Below, in pieces: positions 35,018-43,820 of a stretch of DNA of 64,000 nucleotides (positions are counted from its first letter, which is position 1; each line of letters opens with the position of its first letter). The notes under the pieces were generated by a model. It did no database searches. It was not told the DNA's origin and was given only the letters and a program-made list of their open reading frames with translations. Both the position numbers and the translations under genes were made by a program. The DNA is from Flavobacterium algicola (lineage in GTDB: Bacteria > Bacteroidota > Bacteroidia > Flavobacteriales > Flavobacteriaceae). The stretch spans positions 682,001 to 746,000 of the forward strand of contig NZ_JAJTUT010000002.1 of the NCBI RefSeq assembly GCF_022399565.1, in the 5' to 3' direction.

Positions 35018-36586
35018 TTAATCTTCGTTTTCTTCCTCGTCTTCTTCTTCCTCTATTTCACGTAATATTTTCTCTCTATATTTTTTTCCTATCAGTAAGG
35101 TTAACTTTAATGTGTAATCTTCAACAAGCCACTCACGATAGTTTTTACTACACTGACTCAAACATTTTGAATACCGTTTGATGCGGCAATCTATGTCTGC
35201 ACTTAACTCTTTTGACAGCATTCTAGCATCTCTTAATTCTTCTGTATTATCTACACACATTGCTGCATGCTGATCAAGTGACTTTTCTAATACCACTTTG
35301 GAACGTAAATTTTGAGCAATTGCCAGCTTGTGCTCTTCATCTACATCAAAGGTTACATCAGCCGTTTTACTAAACTTTGCGCGTAATTCAGGTGGCATTG
35401 TGTATTTAAAATGCAATTCTATTTCAGAATCATCTCTTAAATTTTCCAAATAAAATTCTGGTGATTTAAAAATATGTTGCCAATTGACAGGTTCGCTCCA
35501 AAGACCAAAACGTGCCGCATTGTTACCTAAATCAATCACAGAAAATTCATCTTTCGCAGGTAGCTTACGTGAACCACGACCAATCATTTGGTAATACAAT
35601 GTCAAAGATTTCGTAGCTCTGTTCAAAATAATTGTTTCTACTGTTGGCTCATCAAAACCAGTTGTAAGAATCCCTACCGAAGATAAGATAGCATCTGACG
35701 TATGTTTAAACCAATGTAAAATTTCTTTTCGTTCTTCATTACTGCTCGTATTATCTAAATGGCGTACCGGATATCCCGCTTCTCTAAAAGTTTCATAGAC
35801 ATAAAGAGAGGTATTAATACCGTTATTAAAAATCAAAGTTTTTTTACCCAAAGATCTTTCTGTATACGCATGCAGTAATTTCTCTTGCATTAATGTATTC
35901 GTATACAAGTCATCTGATGACTTCACCGTGTAATCTCCATTAATACCAACTTTTAAAGATGTCAAACCTACATCATAGCTGTATGTAACCGCTTTTGCCA
36001 AGAACCCCTGATCAATCAATGAAGCAATAGTATCTCCTACTATTAATTCATCGTAACTTTGATGCATAGGTAACTTAATGTTGGAACTTAATGGCGTAGC
36101 CGTTACACCAAGAATGAATGCATTCTTGAACGAGCTCAATAATTTTCTAAAAGAATTATAATGCGCCTCATCGATAATAACTAATCCGATATTATCTAAA
36201 TGAAGTTTTTCATCATTGATACGGTTTTTTAAAGTCTCAACCATCGCAACGAAACAAGAGTATTCGTTTTGATCTGGTAGATCTTTTACCTTACTATTAA
36301 TGATTTTATTTTTTACACCAAAACCTTTAAGCATCTTTGAAGTTTGCTTACATAACTCAATTCTGTGAGTTAATACAACCACTTTCTTCTGATGTTTTGA
36401 GATGTATCTACGTACTATCTCTGAAAATATTACTGTCTTTCCTCCACCTGTTGGTAGCTGATATAACAAGTGATGTTGCTTCGGTCCATTGTCTATGCGT
36501 TCAAAAATGGCGTCAATATCACCTTTTTGATATGCATAAAGTTCTTTTTTGTCTTCCTTATCTACTTCTAAAATATGTTCGAGCAT
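35018..36586 (-). CDS. SF2 DEAD/DEAH-box helicase (restriction-helicase-like)
   Basis: This 522-residue superfamily 2 helicase has Walker A LPTGGGKTVIF near residue 47, VLTHRIELCKQT, the DEAH box IIDEAHYNSF near residue 140, GVTATP, and the C-lobe motifs GILTTGFDEPTVE and YQMIGRGSRKLP. Its order and spacing resemble UvrB/RecQ-like or type III restriction-type helicases rather than DEAD-box RNA helicases. The C-terminal ~130 residues have no known domain I can name and end in a very acidic tail (EEEEDEEENED). A box TATTTTTG (minus strand, 36613-36606) lies 20 bp upstream. The substrate is unknown. Confidence 0.85.
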   Translation of the reverse strand: MLEHILEVDKEDKKELYAYQKGDIDAIFERIDNGPKQHHLLYQLPTGGGKTVIFSEIVRRYISKHQKKVVVLTHRIELCKQTSKMLKGFGVKNKIINSKVKDLPDQNEYSCFVAMVETLKNRINDEKLHLDNIGLVIIDEAHYNSFRKLLSSFKNAFILGVTATPLSSNIKLPMHQSYDELIVGDTIASLIDQGFLAKAVTYSYDVGLTSLKVGINGDYTVKSSDDLYTNTLMQEKLLHAYTERSLGKKTLIFNNGINTSLYVYETFREAGYPVRHLDNTSSNEERKEILHWFKHTSDAILSSVGILTTGFDEPTVETIILNRATKSLTLYYQMIGRGSRKLPAKDEFSVIDLGNNAARFGLWSEPVNWQHIFKSPEFYLENLRDDSEIELHFKYTMPPELRAKFSKTADVTFDVDEEHKLAIAQNLRSKVVLEKSLDQHAAMCVDNTEELRDARMLSKELSADIDCRIKRYSKCLSQCSKNYREWLVEDYTLKLTLLIGKKYREKILREIEEEEDEEENED

Positions 36587-36605
36587 GCCTATAATTGAGT
36601 TTTTG

Positions 36606-36613
36606 CAAAAATA
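36606..36613 (-). promoter_or_regulatory. Putative -7 promoter box of the SF2 helicase-DEAD-NDH run
   Basis: On the minus strand it reads TATTTTTG, 20 bp upstream of the helicase ATG. It could drive the whole leftward run of helicase, DEAD-box helicase and NADH dehydrogenase. Confidence 0.5.
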
Positions 36614-36690
36614 CGTCTAAAAAACAGGTAAACCATTATATTTGAAAAAAAAGAAACAGAATATTCAAATAAATAGGAATTTTATTCACT

Positions 36691-37218
36691 TTAATAATCA
36701 AATGTCTCAATAATCGCATTAAATTGAGCCTTATTTTTCCATTTCTGATCTACGGTTTCCTTATGAATCGCTATAATTCTGCCTTTAAAATCAGGCAAAA
36801 TGCCATTCGAAATAACAAATTGTACCACTTGTTCAAAAGAATTGAGCATACTTTTATAAAAAAGCTCTTGCTTTATGAAATTATCGGCTGAAAATGTTTG
36901 CGCGATTTCAATATTATAAAGCATTAAATCGGCAATTACAAATGAGTCTACACCTAATAGTACAAAGTGCTTTATCAATTTTTGAGCAACAGAACGACGT
37001 AATTTTGGCCTGCTTCTTCTACCCGATGCTTTAATGGGAAAATATTCATTAGAAATTTTGAGTTTGCTCTCTTGTAATAAAGAATCTTCCTTTGGATTAA
37101 ATACAAAATTATAATACACCTTTACTGGTGGAAATTTTTCGTACAGCTCGATTATTTGATCTGCAAGTTGCTCTTTGTTTAATTCTGATAAATACTTTTT
37201 TAAATCTCTCTTACTCAT
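36691..37218 (-). CDS. DUF6155 family protein
   Basis: This 175-residue protein is helical and cytosolic-looking. It starts MSKRDLKKYLSELNKEQL, has VKVYYNFVFNPKED near residue 35 and RSRPKLRRSVAQKLIKHF near residue 70. This matches a Flavobacteriia/Firmicutes family I recall as DUF6155; its function is unknown. A CAAACCTA box (TAGGTTTG on the coding strand, 37231-37238) sits 13 bp upstream. Confidence 0.7.
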   Translation of the reverse strand: MSKRDLKKYLSELNKEQLADQIIELYEKFPPVKVYYNFVFNPKEDSLLQESKLKISNEYFPIKASGRRSRPKLRRSVAQKLIKHFVLLGVDSFVIADLMLYNIEIAQTFSADNFIKQELFYKSMLNSFEQVVQFVISNGILPDFKGRIIAIHKETVDQKWKNKAQFNAIIETFDY

Positions 37219-37284
37219 AATCTAAAATTACAAACCTATTGTTAAAATAGTGAATTACATGCTTATCAAACCAACGATATTACT

Positions 37285-37292
37285 TATTTTTG
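37285..37292 (+). promoter_or_regulatory. Putative -7 promoter box (TATTTTTG) of the DUF3817 gene
   Basis: This exact TAnnTTTG match lies 24 bp upstream of the ATG at 37317. The possible TTG start codon at 37290 lies inside it, so translation must begin downstream. Confidence 0.55.
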
Positions 37293-37316
37293 CTCGAAAT
37301 AAAAAAAATAAAACAA

Positions 37317-37601
37317 ATGCTTAAGATATTTAAAATTGTCGCAATTCTTGAAGGAATCTCCTACTTGGCTTTATTTTCTAACATGCTTTTTATCAAACCT
37401 ACTAACTTTGATTTGTACCACACACTTTTATATCCAATTGGTATGAGTCACGGTGTTTTATTTATTAGCTATATAGGTCTTGCGGTTTTACTTAAAAATG
37501 CTCAAAACTGGGACTGGAAAACTTTTGGTATTATCCTTGCGGCATCTTTAATTCCTTTCGGAACTTTTTATGTTGAGAAAAAATATCTTGCATCTGCTTA
37601 A
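37317..37601 (+). CDS. DUF3817 membrane protein
   Basis: This is about 94 residues with three transmembrane helices: MLKIFKIVAILEGISYLALF, then a loop with KPTNFDLYHTLLYPIG and the helix SHGVLFISYIGLAVLL, then a last helix ending ASLIPFGTFYVEKKYL. The LEGISYL and final PFGTFxxEKKYL motifs are diagnostic for DUF3817, a small integral membrane family of unknown function. The ATG at 37317 is chosen because the earlier TTG falls in the promoter box. Confidence 0.88.
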   Translation: MLKIFKIVAILEGISYLALFSNMLFIKPTNFDLYHTLLYPIGMSHGVLFISYIGLAVLLKNAQNWDWKTFGIILAASLIPFGTFYVEKKYLASA

Positions 37602-37616
37602 TTTATTTCGAATATA

Positions 37617-37668
37617 AAAAAGAAGTTCTGATTTATACCATTTGAGGTATTAATTAGAACTTTTTTAA
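37617..37668. terminator. Bidirectional terminator between the DUF3817 and thioesterase genes
   Basis: AAAAAAGAAGTTCT pairs with AGAACTTTTTT, and the stem continues inward to TATACC/GGTAT across a 6-nt loop, with one T-T mismatch. An A run on the left and a T run on the right serve both converging genes. The right arm overlaps the stop codon of the leftward gene. Confidence 0.75.
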
Positions 37669-38057
37669 TTTTCGGCAATTCTGTCTTTCACAAATTCAAT
37701 TTCTGTTTTACCATGCGCTTTTGGTTTACCGTCTGTCCCGAGGTTTACCATAGTTGTTGCGTCAATTGTGATTATAGTTTCTCTAGTCATCATGTTACGT
37801 GCTTCGCATTTTAAAGTTAGCGAGGTGTGTCCAAACTTAACGACAGCTATTCCAATTTCGATCACATCTCCTTGTCTGGCTGAGCTACGAAAGTTTATTT
37901 CGGACATTGACTTAGTAACTACCTTCGAATTTTCTAATTGTATTATGGAGTACAAAGCTAGCTCTTCGTCTATCCAAGCTAATAATTGTCCGCCAAATAA
38001 AGTTCCGTTTGGATTTAAATCTTGGGGCTTAACCCACTTTCTTGTATGAAATCTCAT
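37665..38057 (-). CDS. Acyl-CoA thioesterase, hotdog fold (YciA/BACH type)
   Basis: This 130-residue single hotdog domain has the family signature NPNGTLFGGQLLAWIDEELAL near residue 16-36 (catalytic/active-site Asn and Asp region), SEINFRSSARQGDVIEIG near residue 65-83, and a C-terminal FVNL-like TMVNLGTDGKPKAHG. It hydrolyses acyl-CoA thioesters in the cytoplasm; chain-length preference is unknown. It is divergent from the following gene with only 66 bp between starts. Confidence 0.85.
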   Translation of the reverse strand: MRFHTRKWVKPQDLNPNGTLFGGQLLAWIDEELALYSIIQLENSKVVTKSMSEINFRSSARQGDVIEIGIAVVKFGHTSLTLKCEARNMMTRETIITIDATTMVNLGTDGKPKAHGKTEIEFVKDRIAEN

Positions 38058-38123
38058 GTTTATTATTTTATATTGCTAAAATACAACTTGCTAAAGTTAT
38101 TTTCGTTAATTTTAAATAAAAAA

Positions 38124-38528
38124 ATGAATCAAAGAGATCTGTTTTTAAAGGAATTTAGAGGAGAATCAATAGGAACTATTAATCCACAATCATCATCAGA
38201 CGAGAATTTTCAAAACCAAGTGCTGCGCCCCATTTTAAAGTTGCAGAATGATTTATTTATTGCTTCTTTCATCAATTACATCACCAAATACAAAAAAGAT
38301 TTTTACAGTTTATCAGTAGAGCAAAAATTGATAACTGTAGAAAATGCCATTCAAAAAGATATTAAATATCGAAACGCGCTTAAGGGAATGGTCATTGCGC
38401 TATTTACTGCCGATGAGTACAATACATACGTTAAAAACTCCTCCAGTCTAAACAAGCGAATGATGAGTATGCTTACAGAGCGACTAAAAAGTCAAGTGCA
38501 ACTTTTTGAAGAAAAGACGAGTTTATAA
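38124..38528 (+). CDS. Conserved flavobacterial hypothetical protein
   Basis: This 134-residue protein is soluble and helical, beginning MNQRDLFLKEFRGESIGTI and containing PILKLQNDLFIASFINYIT near residue 43. I recognise the pattern from Flavobacteriia genomes, where I believe some pipelines name it glyoxalase. I see no metal-ligand pattern of the vicinal-oxygen-chelate fold, so I leave the function open. The frame extends 34 codons upstream to another ATG at 38022, but that part is hydrophobic and overlaps the divergent thioesterase gene, so I start at 38124. Confidence 0.7.
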   Translation: MNQRDLFLKEFRGESIGTINPQSSSDENFQNQVLRPILKLQNDLFIASFINYITKYKKDFYSLSVEQKLITVENAIQKDIKYRNALKGMVIALFTADEYNTYVKNSSSLNKRMMSMLTERLKSQVQLFEEKTSL

Positions 38529-38599
38529 TTTTAAAATCTAAAAATTTTAGTCCGTGATCGTATGATTAAAATCAATTTTCACTTCTATGTTTTAGCAGA

Positions 38600-39295
38600 T
38601 TAGTTTTTCCACAATTTGCCAAACAATTGTGGACAAACTTTTTGCATTGTTTTGGGTTCATCAACATTCCAGTCAAAAGCAATTAATGGATAGTGCTCAT
38701 CATTGGTTACAAAAGTTTCATAATCCATGTAGTCATAGATTTCGTGATCTGTTTTGTTTAAAAAGGCATTCATAGCCACAAACCAAAAACCTTCAAATTC
38801 GTAAGAGTCCTTTGCCAAATTCACTTCACTTATTAAACTGTCTGGATTTTCAACTGCTTTATAATATACATCTTTACCCTTTGATATAATCCAACATCTA
38901 AAATAATCAAAACCTCCATCGGTACCACTATTCATAATGTATGCAGCACACCAAAGATGAGATTTGTAACTATCAAAAAGCAATTTATCTGTTCGTAATC
39001 GGAAGCCAATAATTTCTTTAGGTGTTAATTTCTGAACCTCATTAGTAATAAATATTTCTTTATCTGCTTGACCAAGATTTGCTTGATTTGCTTTATCAAT
39101 TATGGACCAGTATTGATCTTCGTTTAGCATTTCTGCTGACTTTTCAAAATGAATAGAGTCGAAAACTACAGAGGCTAGTACTTCATTGACGGGAGTTGTC
39201 TTTGTTTCTTTTTCATTAGAAATGACACTGTTTTGAGCCGAACATGCGGCACCATACGATAGAAAAACCAATAAAAATGTGGTAGCTTTTTTCAT
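38600..39295 (-). CDS. Exported DUF4240 domain protein
   Basis: This is a 231-residue protein with an N-terminal signal (MKKATTFLLVFLSYGAAC); a Cys at residue 18 could be a lipidation site, but the lipobox is weak. From residue ~58 the DUF4240 pattern appears: MLNEDQYWSIIDKA, LTPKEIIGFRLRTDKLLFDSY, LWCAAYIMNSG and FRCWIISKGKDVYYKAV with PDSL. Function is unknown; most DUF4240 proteins I know of are cytosolic, so export is unusual. It is the last gene of a leftward run with two peptidases and an esterase, 49 bp from its upstream neighbour. Confidence 0.75.
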   Translation of the reverse strand: MKKATTFLLVFLSYGAACSAQNSVISNEKETKTTPVNEVLASVVFDSIHFEKSAEMLNEDQYWSIIDKANQANLGQADKEIFITNEVQKLTPKEIIGFRLRTDKLLFDSYKSHLWCAAYIMNSGTDGGFDYFRCWIISKGKDVYYKAVENPDSLISEVNLAKDSYEFEGFWFVAMNAFLNKTDHEIYDYMDYETFVTNDEHYPLIAFDWNVDEPKTMQKVCPQLFGKLWKN

Positions 39296-39344
39296 AAATA
39301 AAGAAGAAATTGATGTTTCAATTCGTGAGTAAAATTAGTGATTT

Positions 39345-41000
39345 TTATTTTCCAATTTGGTCTTTGGTACTATAAAAATTGCTATCAATCTCAATCTCCT
39401 CAATTTCTGAGCTAATTGATTTGGATTTCCATTCCTCAATGGGGTTTAACCACTTTACCTTTTTACCTATAGTCACTTTTATAGGCATATCAAATCCAGA
39501 AACGCAATTGGCCCATCGATACTGTAGTTTTCCATTAGTGATTTTATATTCAAATGAAGGTACTCTACGATCTCTAAGGTACTGATTAAAGACAGATGAA
39601 ATATCGCGATTAAAATAAGAAGAAATATAATTTTCGATTTGCTTCGTAGTGACAATTTGATGGTAAAAGGTACTATTTAAACCTCTTAAAAGCTTTCTCC
39701 ACTTTTTATCATTATCCATAATCTGCCTTAATGTATGTAACATGTTGGCTCCTTTAAAATACATATCACTTGAACCTTCATCATTCACATTGTAAAAACC
39801 AATGGGAGGTTTATCGTTAACTATGTTGCGACGGGTTCCTATAACATAATCATATCCTGCTTGTTTACCATAATAATACTCAACAAAAAGACTTTCAGAA
39901 TAACTAGTAAAACTTTCATGGATCCACATATCAGCTCTGTCCTTATTGGTAATATTATTACCAAACCATTCGTGACCAGATTCATGGACTATGATAAAGT
40001 CAAATTTCAATCCCCAACCTGTTCCACTCAAATCAGTTCCGCTGTAACCATTTTGATAATTATTGCCGTAACTGATGTTACTTTGATGTTCCATTCCTAA
40101 AAATGGGGTCTCTACCAATTTATAACCATCTTCATAAAAGGGATAAGCTCCAAACCAATACTCTAATGCCTTTAGCATGCGACTTACATCTTTAAATTGA
40201 TCCTTAGCTTTCTCTACATTATCCTTTAATACATAGTAGGTGCAATCTAAAGAGCCTTTTTCTCCCTTATACACTTCTGTAAACGATGTATAATTGCCAA
40301 TACTGAAATTGACACCATAATTATTGATAGGATTAACTACAGACCAATTATAAGTTGTGGTCGCATCATTAAAAATTTCCTTACCTCTTAACCTTCCATT
40401 TGAAACAGCAATTAAATTGGAAGGAACATTCAAACTTATATCCATGCTTTCAACTTCATCATACATATGATCCTTATTAGGCCACCACACGCTTGCTCCA
40501 ATTCCCTGGCAAGACGATGCTATGAAGTCACTGCCATTTGTGTCTTTCTTCCAGACAATACCACCATCCCAAGGAGCGTTGATCGCAGATTTAGGTTTTC
40601 CTTCGTAAATAACTTCTATAGTATTAACAGTACCTTTTAATTGCTTTTTAAACAAAGTCACAAAATAGGCATTTCCATTTCTTGCGAATTTTAGATCAGA
40701 TCCATCTTGTATTATCTGAGTGATCCTCAGAGGTTCTTGCAAGTCGATTTGCATCGTATCATATTCATCTAAAACTAAATAAGTTATTTTATTTGAACCT
40801 ATAATTGAGCTGTCTTGAGGATTAATTTTTACACTAAGCTGATATTTTTTAAGATCCCACCAAGACCTTTCCTTTGTTATAGTTCCTCTTAAACTATCTT
40901 GTTGAGTAAACTGCGTTAATTTATCCTCTCGTGTTTCCTGTGTCCAAGCAATGCTAGAACTAATTAGTAAGAATAAACAGAATGTAAAATTATTTTTCAT
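39345..41000 (-). CDS. M1 family metallopeptidase, exported
   Basis: This 551-residue protein has a signal peptide (MKNNFTFCLFLLISSSIAW). The zinc site is complete: HESGH near residue 337, 18 residues, then E in WIHESF, with the catalytic Glu present. GMEHQ, in place of the usual GMEN, lies about 40 residues before it. It is shorter than the other M1 enzyme in this window (551 against 693 residues) because it lacks a long C-terminal helical domain. It sits 36 bp downstream of the M17 peptidase gene, suggesting a joint role in peptide breakdown, one outside and one inside the inner membrane. Confidence 0.87.
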   Translation of the reverse strand: MKNNFTFCLFLLISSSIAWTQETREDKLTQFTQQDSLRGTITKERSWWDLKKYQLSVKINPQDSSIIGSNKITYLVLDEYDTMQIDLQEPLRITQIIQDGSDLKFARNGNAYFVTLFKKQLKGTVNTIEVIYEGKPKSAINAPWDGGIVWKKDTNGSDFIASSCQGIGASVWWPNKDHMYDEVESMDISLNVPSNLIAVSNGRLRGKEIFNDATTTYNWSVVNPINNYGVNFSIGNYTSFTEVYKGEKGSLDCTYYVLKDNVEKAKDQFKDVSRMLKALEYWFGAYPFYEDGYKLVETPFLGMEHQSNISYGNNYQNGYSGTDLSGTGWGLKFDFIIVHESGHEWFGNNITNKDRADMWIHESFTSYSESLFVEYYYGKQAGYDYVIGTRRNIVNDKPPIGFYNVNDEGSSDMYFKGANMLHTLRQIMDNDKKWRKLLRGLNSTFYHQIVTTKQIENYISSYFNRDISSVFNQYLRDRRVPSFEYKITNGKLQYRWANCVSGFDMPIKVTIGKKVKWLNPIEEWKSKSISSEIEEIEIDSNFYSTKDQIGK

Positions 41001-41036
41001 GGCAGTAGACTATAATATAAATGGAAGATTTGACGC

Positions 41037-42473
41037 TTATAAATTCTCTATAAAGTGAGCTAGCAAATGAACACCGTATGCTGTAGCATGTTTGGACTTT
41101 GCAAATTCATCATCACCAAATGCAACACCTGCAACATCTATGTGTGCCCAAGCCATGTGTTCGTTTGTAAAATATTCTAAAAATTTAGCCGCGCTAATTG
41201 CTCCAGCCACGGGTTTCCCACTGTAATTTTTAACATCAGCGATACAACTTTCGATATCCGATTTATAGGCATCCCAAAGTGGTAATGGCCATAATCTCTC
41301 ACCAATTCTATCCCCAGATAGCTGAATTTTATTAGAGATTTCCTTATTATTAGTAAAGAGTGCAGCGCATTCATGCCCTAATGTCCCCACGGCACTTCCA
41401 GTTAATGTTGCAATATCAATTATGTATGATGGCGCATAATTTTTTATAAGATAAGATAAACCATCTGCCAAAACCAAACGTCCTTCGGCGTCAGTGTCAA
41501 TAATTTCAATGGTTTTTCCGCTGTAACTAGTAATTACGTTGCTAGGAAGAAAAGATTTTGAATCTACAGCATTTTCTGCACAAGGGACTATAGCTGTTAC
41601 TTTTATAGGTAGCTGTAAATCGGCAATCAACTGCATTGCGCCAAATACTGCAGCCCCTCCTGCCATATCACATTTCATTTGTAACATACCTGAAGTTTTA
41701 ATATTAAGACCGCCTGTATCAAAAGTAATTCCTTTACCAACTAGTCCAACATGTTTTAAAGTAGTAGTGCTTTTATCCTTTGGTTCATAGCTCATTATTA
41801 CAAATTGAGGCTCATGTTGACTTCCTTGCCCTACAGCTAGAAAAGCTCCTAATCCTTCTTTTTCAGCCTCCTTTTGACCTAATATTTTGACATCAAAGCC
41901 AAATTTGTTACCGGTATTTTGAGCCCAGTTCGCTAAATACTTTGGAGTAATTTTATTAGGTGGTAAATCCACAAGTGCTAGAGTTTCGAGTTGAGCAGTA
42001 GCAATTTTTATTGCTTTCGCAGTCGATTTTGTAAAATCTACTTTTGACACCAGTTGCAAAGTAAAATCTAACTTTGAAAACGGATGAGAGTTCTTATTTG
42101 TTTTATAATGTCCTAGGTCATATGTTCCTAGCCACAAACCGCCTATAATGGCTTCAAACTGTAAATCAATCATTTGATCAGGTACAATTAAAGCTACTTT
42201 AGCTACTAGATGCTCCTTTTGTCTAATGGAAACTCTTCTAAAGAGATTTTTTAATTCTATGTAATCAATTGTCTTACCAAGACCTATAAAAATTAAAATG
42301 TTATCATTTTTTTGCGTAATGTAAATGGAGTCTTTTTTACCACAAAAAATTATCTTTGGTATTTCGAATTCATTATAATTAATGGATAGAGATGAATGGT
42401 CAGAATATTCGAATATTGGAATTAAAATCGTTCCTTTAAAATTACCGATTGTAGGTATAGTGGTTACTTTCAT
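41037..42473 (-). CDS. Leucyl aminopeptidase, M17 family
   Basis: This 478-residue cytosolic peptidase has a less conserved N-terminal macro-like domain and a catalytic domain. The catalytic domain carries the lysine-bearing VGKGITFDTGGLNIK near residue 250 and the family signature DTDAEGRLVLADGLSY near residue 330, both metal-binding and catalytic. PepA-type enzymes are hexameric and remove N-terminal residues; some also bind DNA. It lies between the esterase gene (72 bp upstream) and the M1 gene (36 bp downstream) on one strand. Confidence 0.9.
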   Translation of the reverse strand: MKVTTIPTIGNFKGTILIPIFEYSDHSSLSINYNEFEIPKIIFCGKKDSIYITQKNDNILIFIGLGKTIDYIELKNLFRRVSIRQKEHLVAKVALIVPDQMIDLQFEAIIGGLWLGTYDLGHYKTNKNSHPFSKLDFTLQLVSKVDFTKSTAKAIKIATAQLETLALVDLPPNKITPKYLANWAQNTGNKFGFDVKILGQKEAEKEGLGAFLAVGQGSQHEPQFVIMSYEPKDKSTTTLKHVGLVGKGITFDTGGLNIKTSGMLQMKCDMAGGAAVFGAMQLIADLQLPIKVTAIVPCAENAVDSKSFLPSNVITSYSGKTIEIIDTDAEGRLVLADGLSYLIKNYAPSYIIDIATLTGSAVGTLGHECAALFTNNKEISNKIQLSGDRIGERLWPLPLWDAYKSDIESCIADVKNYSGKPVAGAISAAKFLEYFTNEHMAWAHIDVAGVAFGDDEFAKSKHATAYGVHLLAHFIENL

Positions 42474-42545
42474 ATTATATTTTTAACTACTAATTTTTAA
42501 GAATTAGAGTAGTACTATTTTATTTATCGTTAAAGATTTAAATGT

Positions 42546-43652
42546 TTAAAAAAATAACCATTCGATAGCTTTTGGAAACTCTTTGCTCCAATAAGTTTCA
42601 TTGTGTTCTCCATTTGCATTGAAACTTAGATTAAAGTTTTGTCTGCCAGTAATAAATTTATTTTCTAATAAATGGTTCTCTAATTGCTTGGTACGCCCTA
42701 CCCTATGTTCTCCTTCTTGTCCACCTACATAGAGATATATTTTAGTTTCTCTTTGAACTTCCTCCAGTAAACCATAACTAGTATCTTCCAGTAATGCGGG
42801 AGAGAATATCAATAATCTACCAAAGATTGTGGGATGTAAAAGACCGCCAAAAAGGCTAATTAAAGCACCCATCGAACTTCCACCAATTCCCGTATGATTT
42901 ACATCTGTTTTTGTTCGAAAATTATTATCAACATAAGGTTTTAAAGTCTCTACTAGAAATTCAAGATATTCTCGCCCTTTTCCTTTTCCTAGTGATGTTG
43001 TGTTTGCGCTGTATTCTTGCTCTCTATTATCACCAGCATGCTCAACTGCAATTATAATAACATTACCAACTTGATGTTCTGCCATCACGGCCAGTTTTTT
43101 ATCTATTTCCCAATTACCTAGATCCTCATTATTATGAAAAAGATTTTGAGCATCTTGCAAATAAATCACCGGATATTTATCTGTCGTATTATCATAATTG
43201 TGTGGTAACAAAGCCCAAATTTTGCGAGTGGTCTCCAGTTGTGGAATTGTGAACTCGTCAGATAATAAAACTACTTGTGGCAAAAAATTAGGTTTGTAGG
43301 GTGACCACTCCCTTTTCCACTTAACGACATGTTCCCTTTGTACACCTGATTTTAAATTAGTGGAACGATTTGGAGTACTTTCCTCCTCTTCACTTATTTC
43401 CACTGCGTTCCAATCTCCTTTTGTGAACTTATACTGCAACGTTTCTGGAAAAGTAAAATCGACACTAAACTTATAGCGGTAAGTTGTATCTCCAACCTGT
43501 TCTAATACATATTTGGATTCCTGAGTACACCAATTATTAAAATTACCAGTAATATAGATCGGTCGATTATCTATATCGTCAGTGGTTAATTCAATATAAA
43601 GGTCGTTGCTATTAGCTGAAATAGAGTTTATTGTGGTATTATTAAATGTCAT
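42546..43652 (-). CDS. Alpha/beta-hydrolase esterase with N-terminal beta domain
   Basis: This is a 368-residue protein without a signal peptide. Residues ~15-110 form a beta domain with PIYITGNFNNWCTQESKYVL, LQYKFTKGDWNAVEISEE, similar to glycogen-binding/CBM48-type sandwich domains. Residues ~130-365 are an esterase-D-like hydrolase: the nucleophile elbow is GGSSMGALIS near residue 260, and the likely catalytic His is in NANGEHNETYW near the C-terminus. The substrate could be an ester on a sugar or siderophore, but this is inference. A CAAAGATA box (TATCTTTG, minus strand 43697-43690) lies 37 bp upstream and probably starts the run of four genes. Confidence 0.75.
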   Translation of the reverse strand: MTFNNTTINSISANSNDLYIELTTDDIDNRPIYITGNFNNWCTQESKYVLEQVGDTTYRYKFSVDFTFPETLQYKFTKGDWNAVEISEEEESTPNRSTNLKSGVQREHVVKWKREWSPYKPNFLPQVVLLSDEFTIPQLETTRKIWALLPHNYDNTTDKYPVIYLQDAQNLFHNNEDLGNWEIDKKLAVMAEHQVGNVIIIAVEHAGDNREQEYSANTTSLGKGKGREYLEFLVETLKPYVDNNFRTKTDVNHTGIGGSSMGALISLFGGLLHPTIFGRLLIFSPALLEDTSYGLLEEVQRETKIYLYVGGQEGEHRVGRTKQLENHLLENKFITGRQNFNLSFNANGEHNETYWSKEFPKAIEWLFF

Positions 43653-43820
43653 TATAAGCGGTATTGTACAGAAAAAAATTTATAGTCGACAAAGATAGCA
43701 GATTATTAATAGTTTTTGAGAACCAAGTCGAATTTCAACGGTTTACGATGATTAATTTTAATGATTTCGACTCAAACAAAAATCATTAGGTAACAGAACT
43801 ACAATCTAAAAACTATTATT

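Noticed and set aside
37290..37316. TTG start nine codons before the DUF3817 ATG
   Set aside because: The TTG is part of the TATTTTTG promoter box and would lie upstream of the transcription start.
38022..38123. 34-codon N-terminal extension of the conserved hypothetical gene
   Set aside because: It overlaps the divergent thioesterase start region and encodes a stretch not seen in the family as I recall it.
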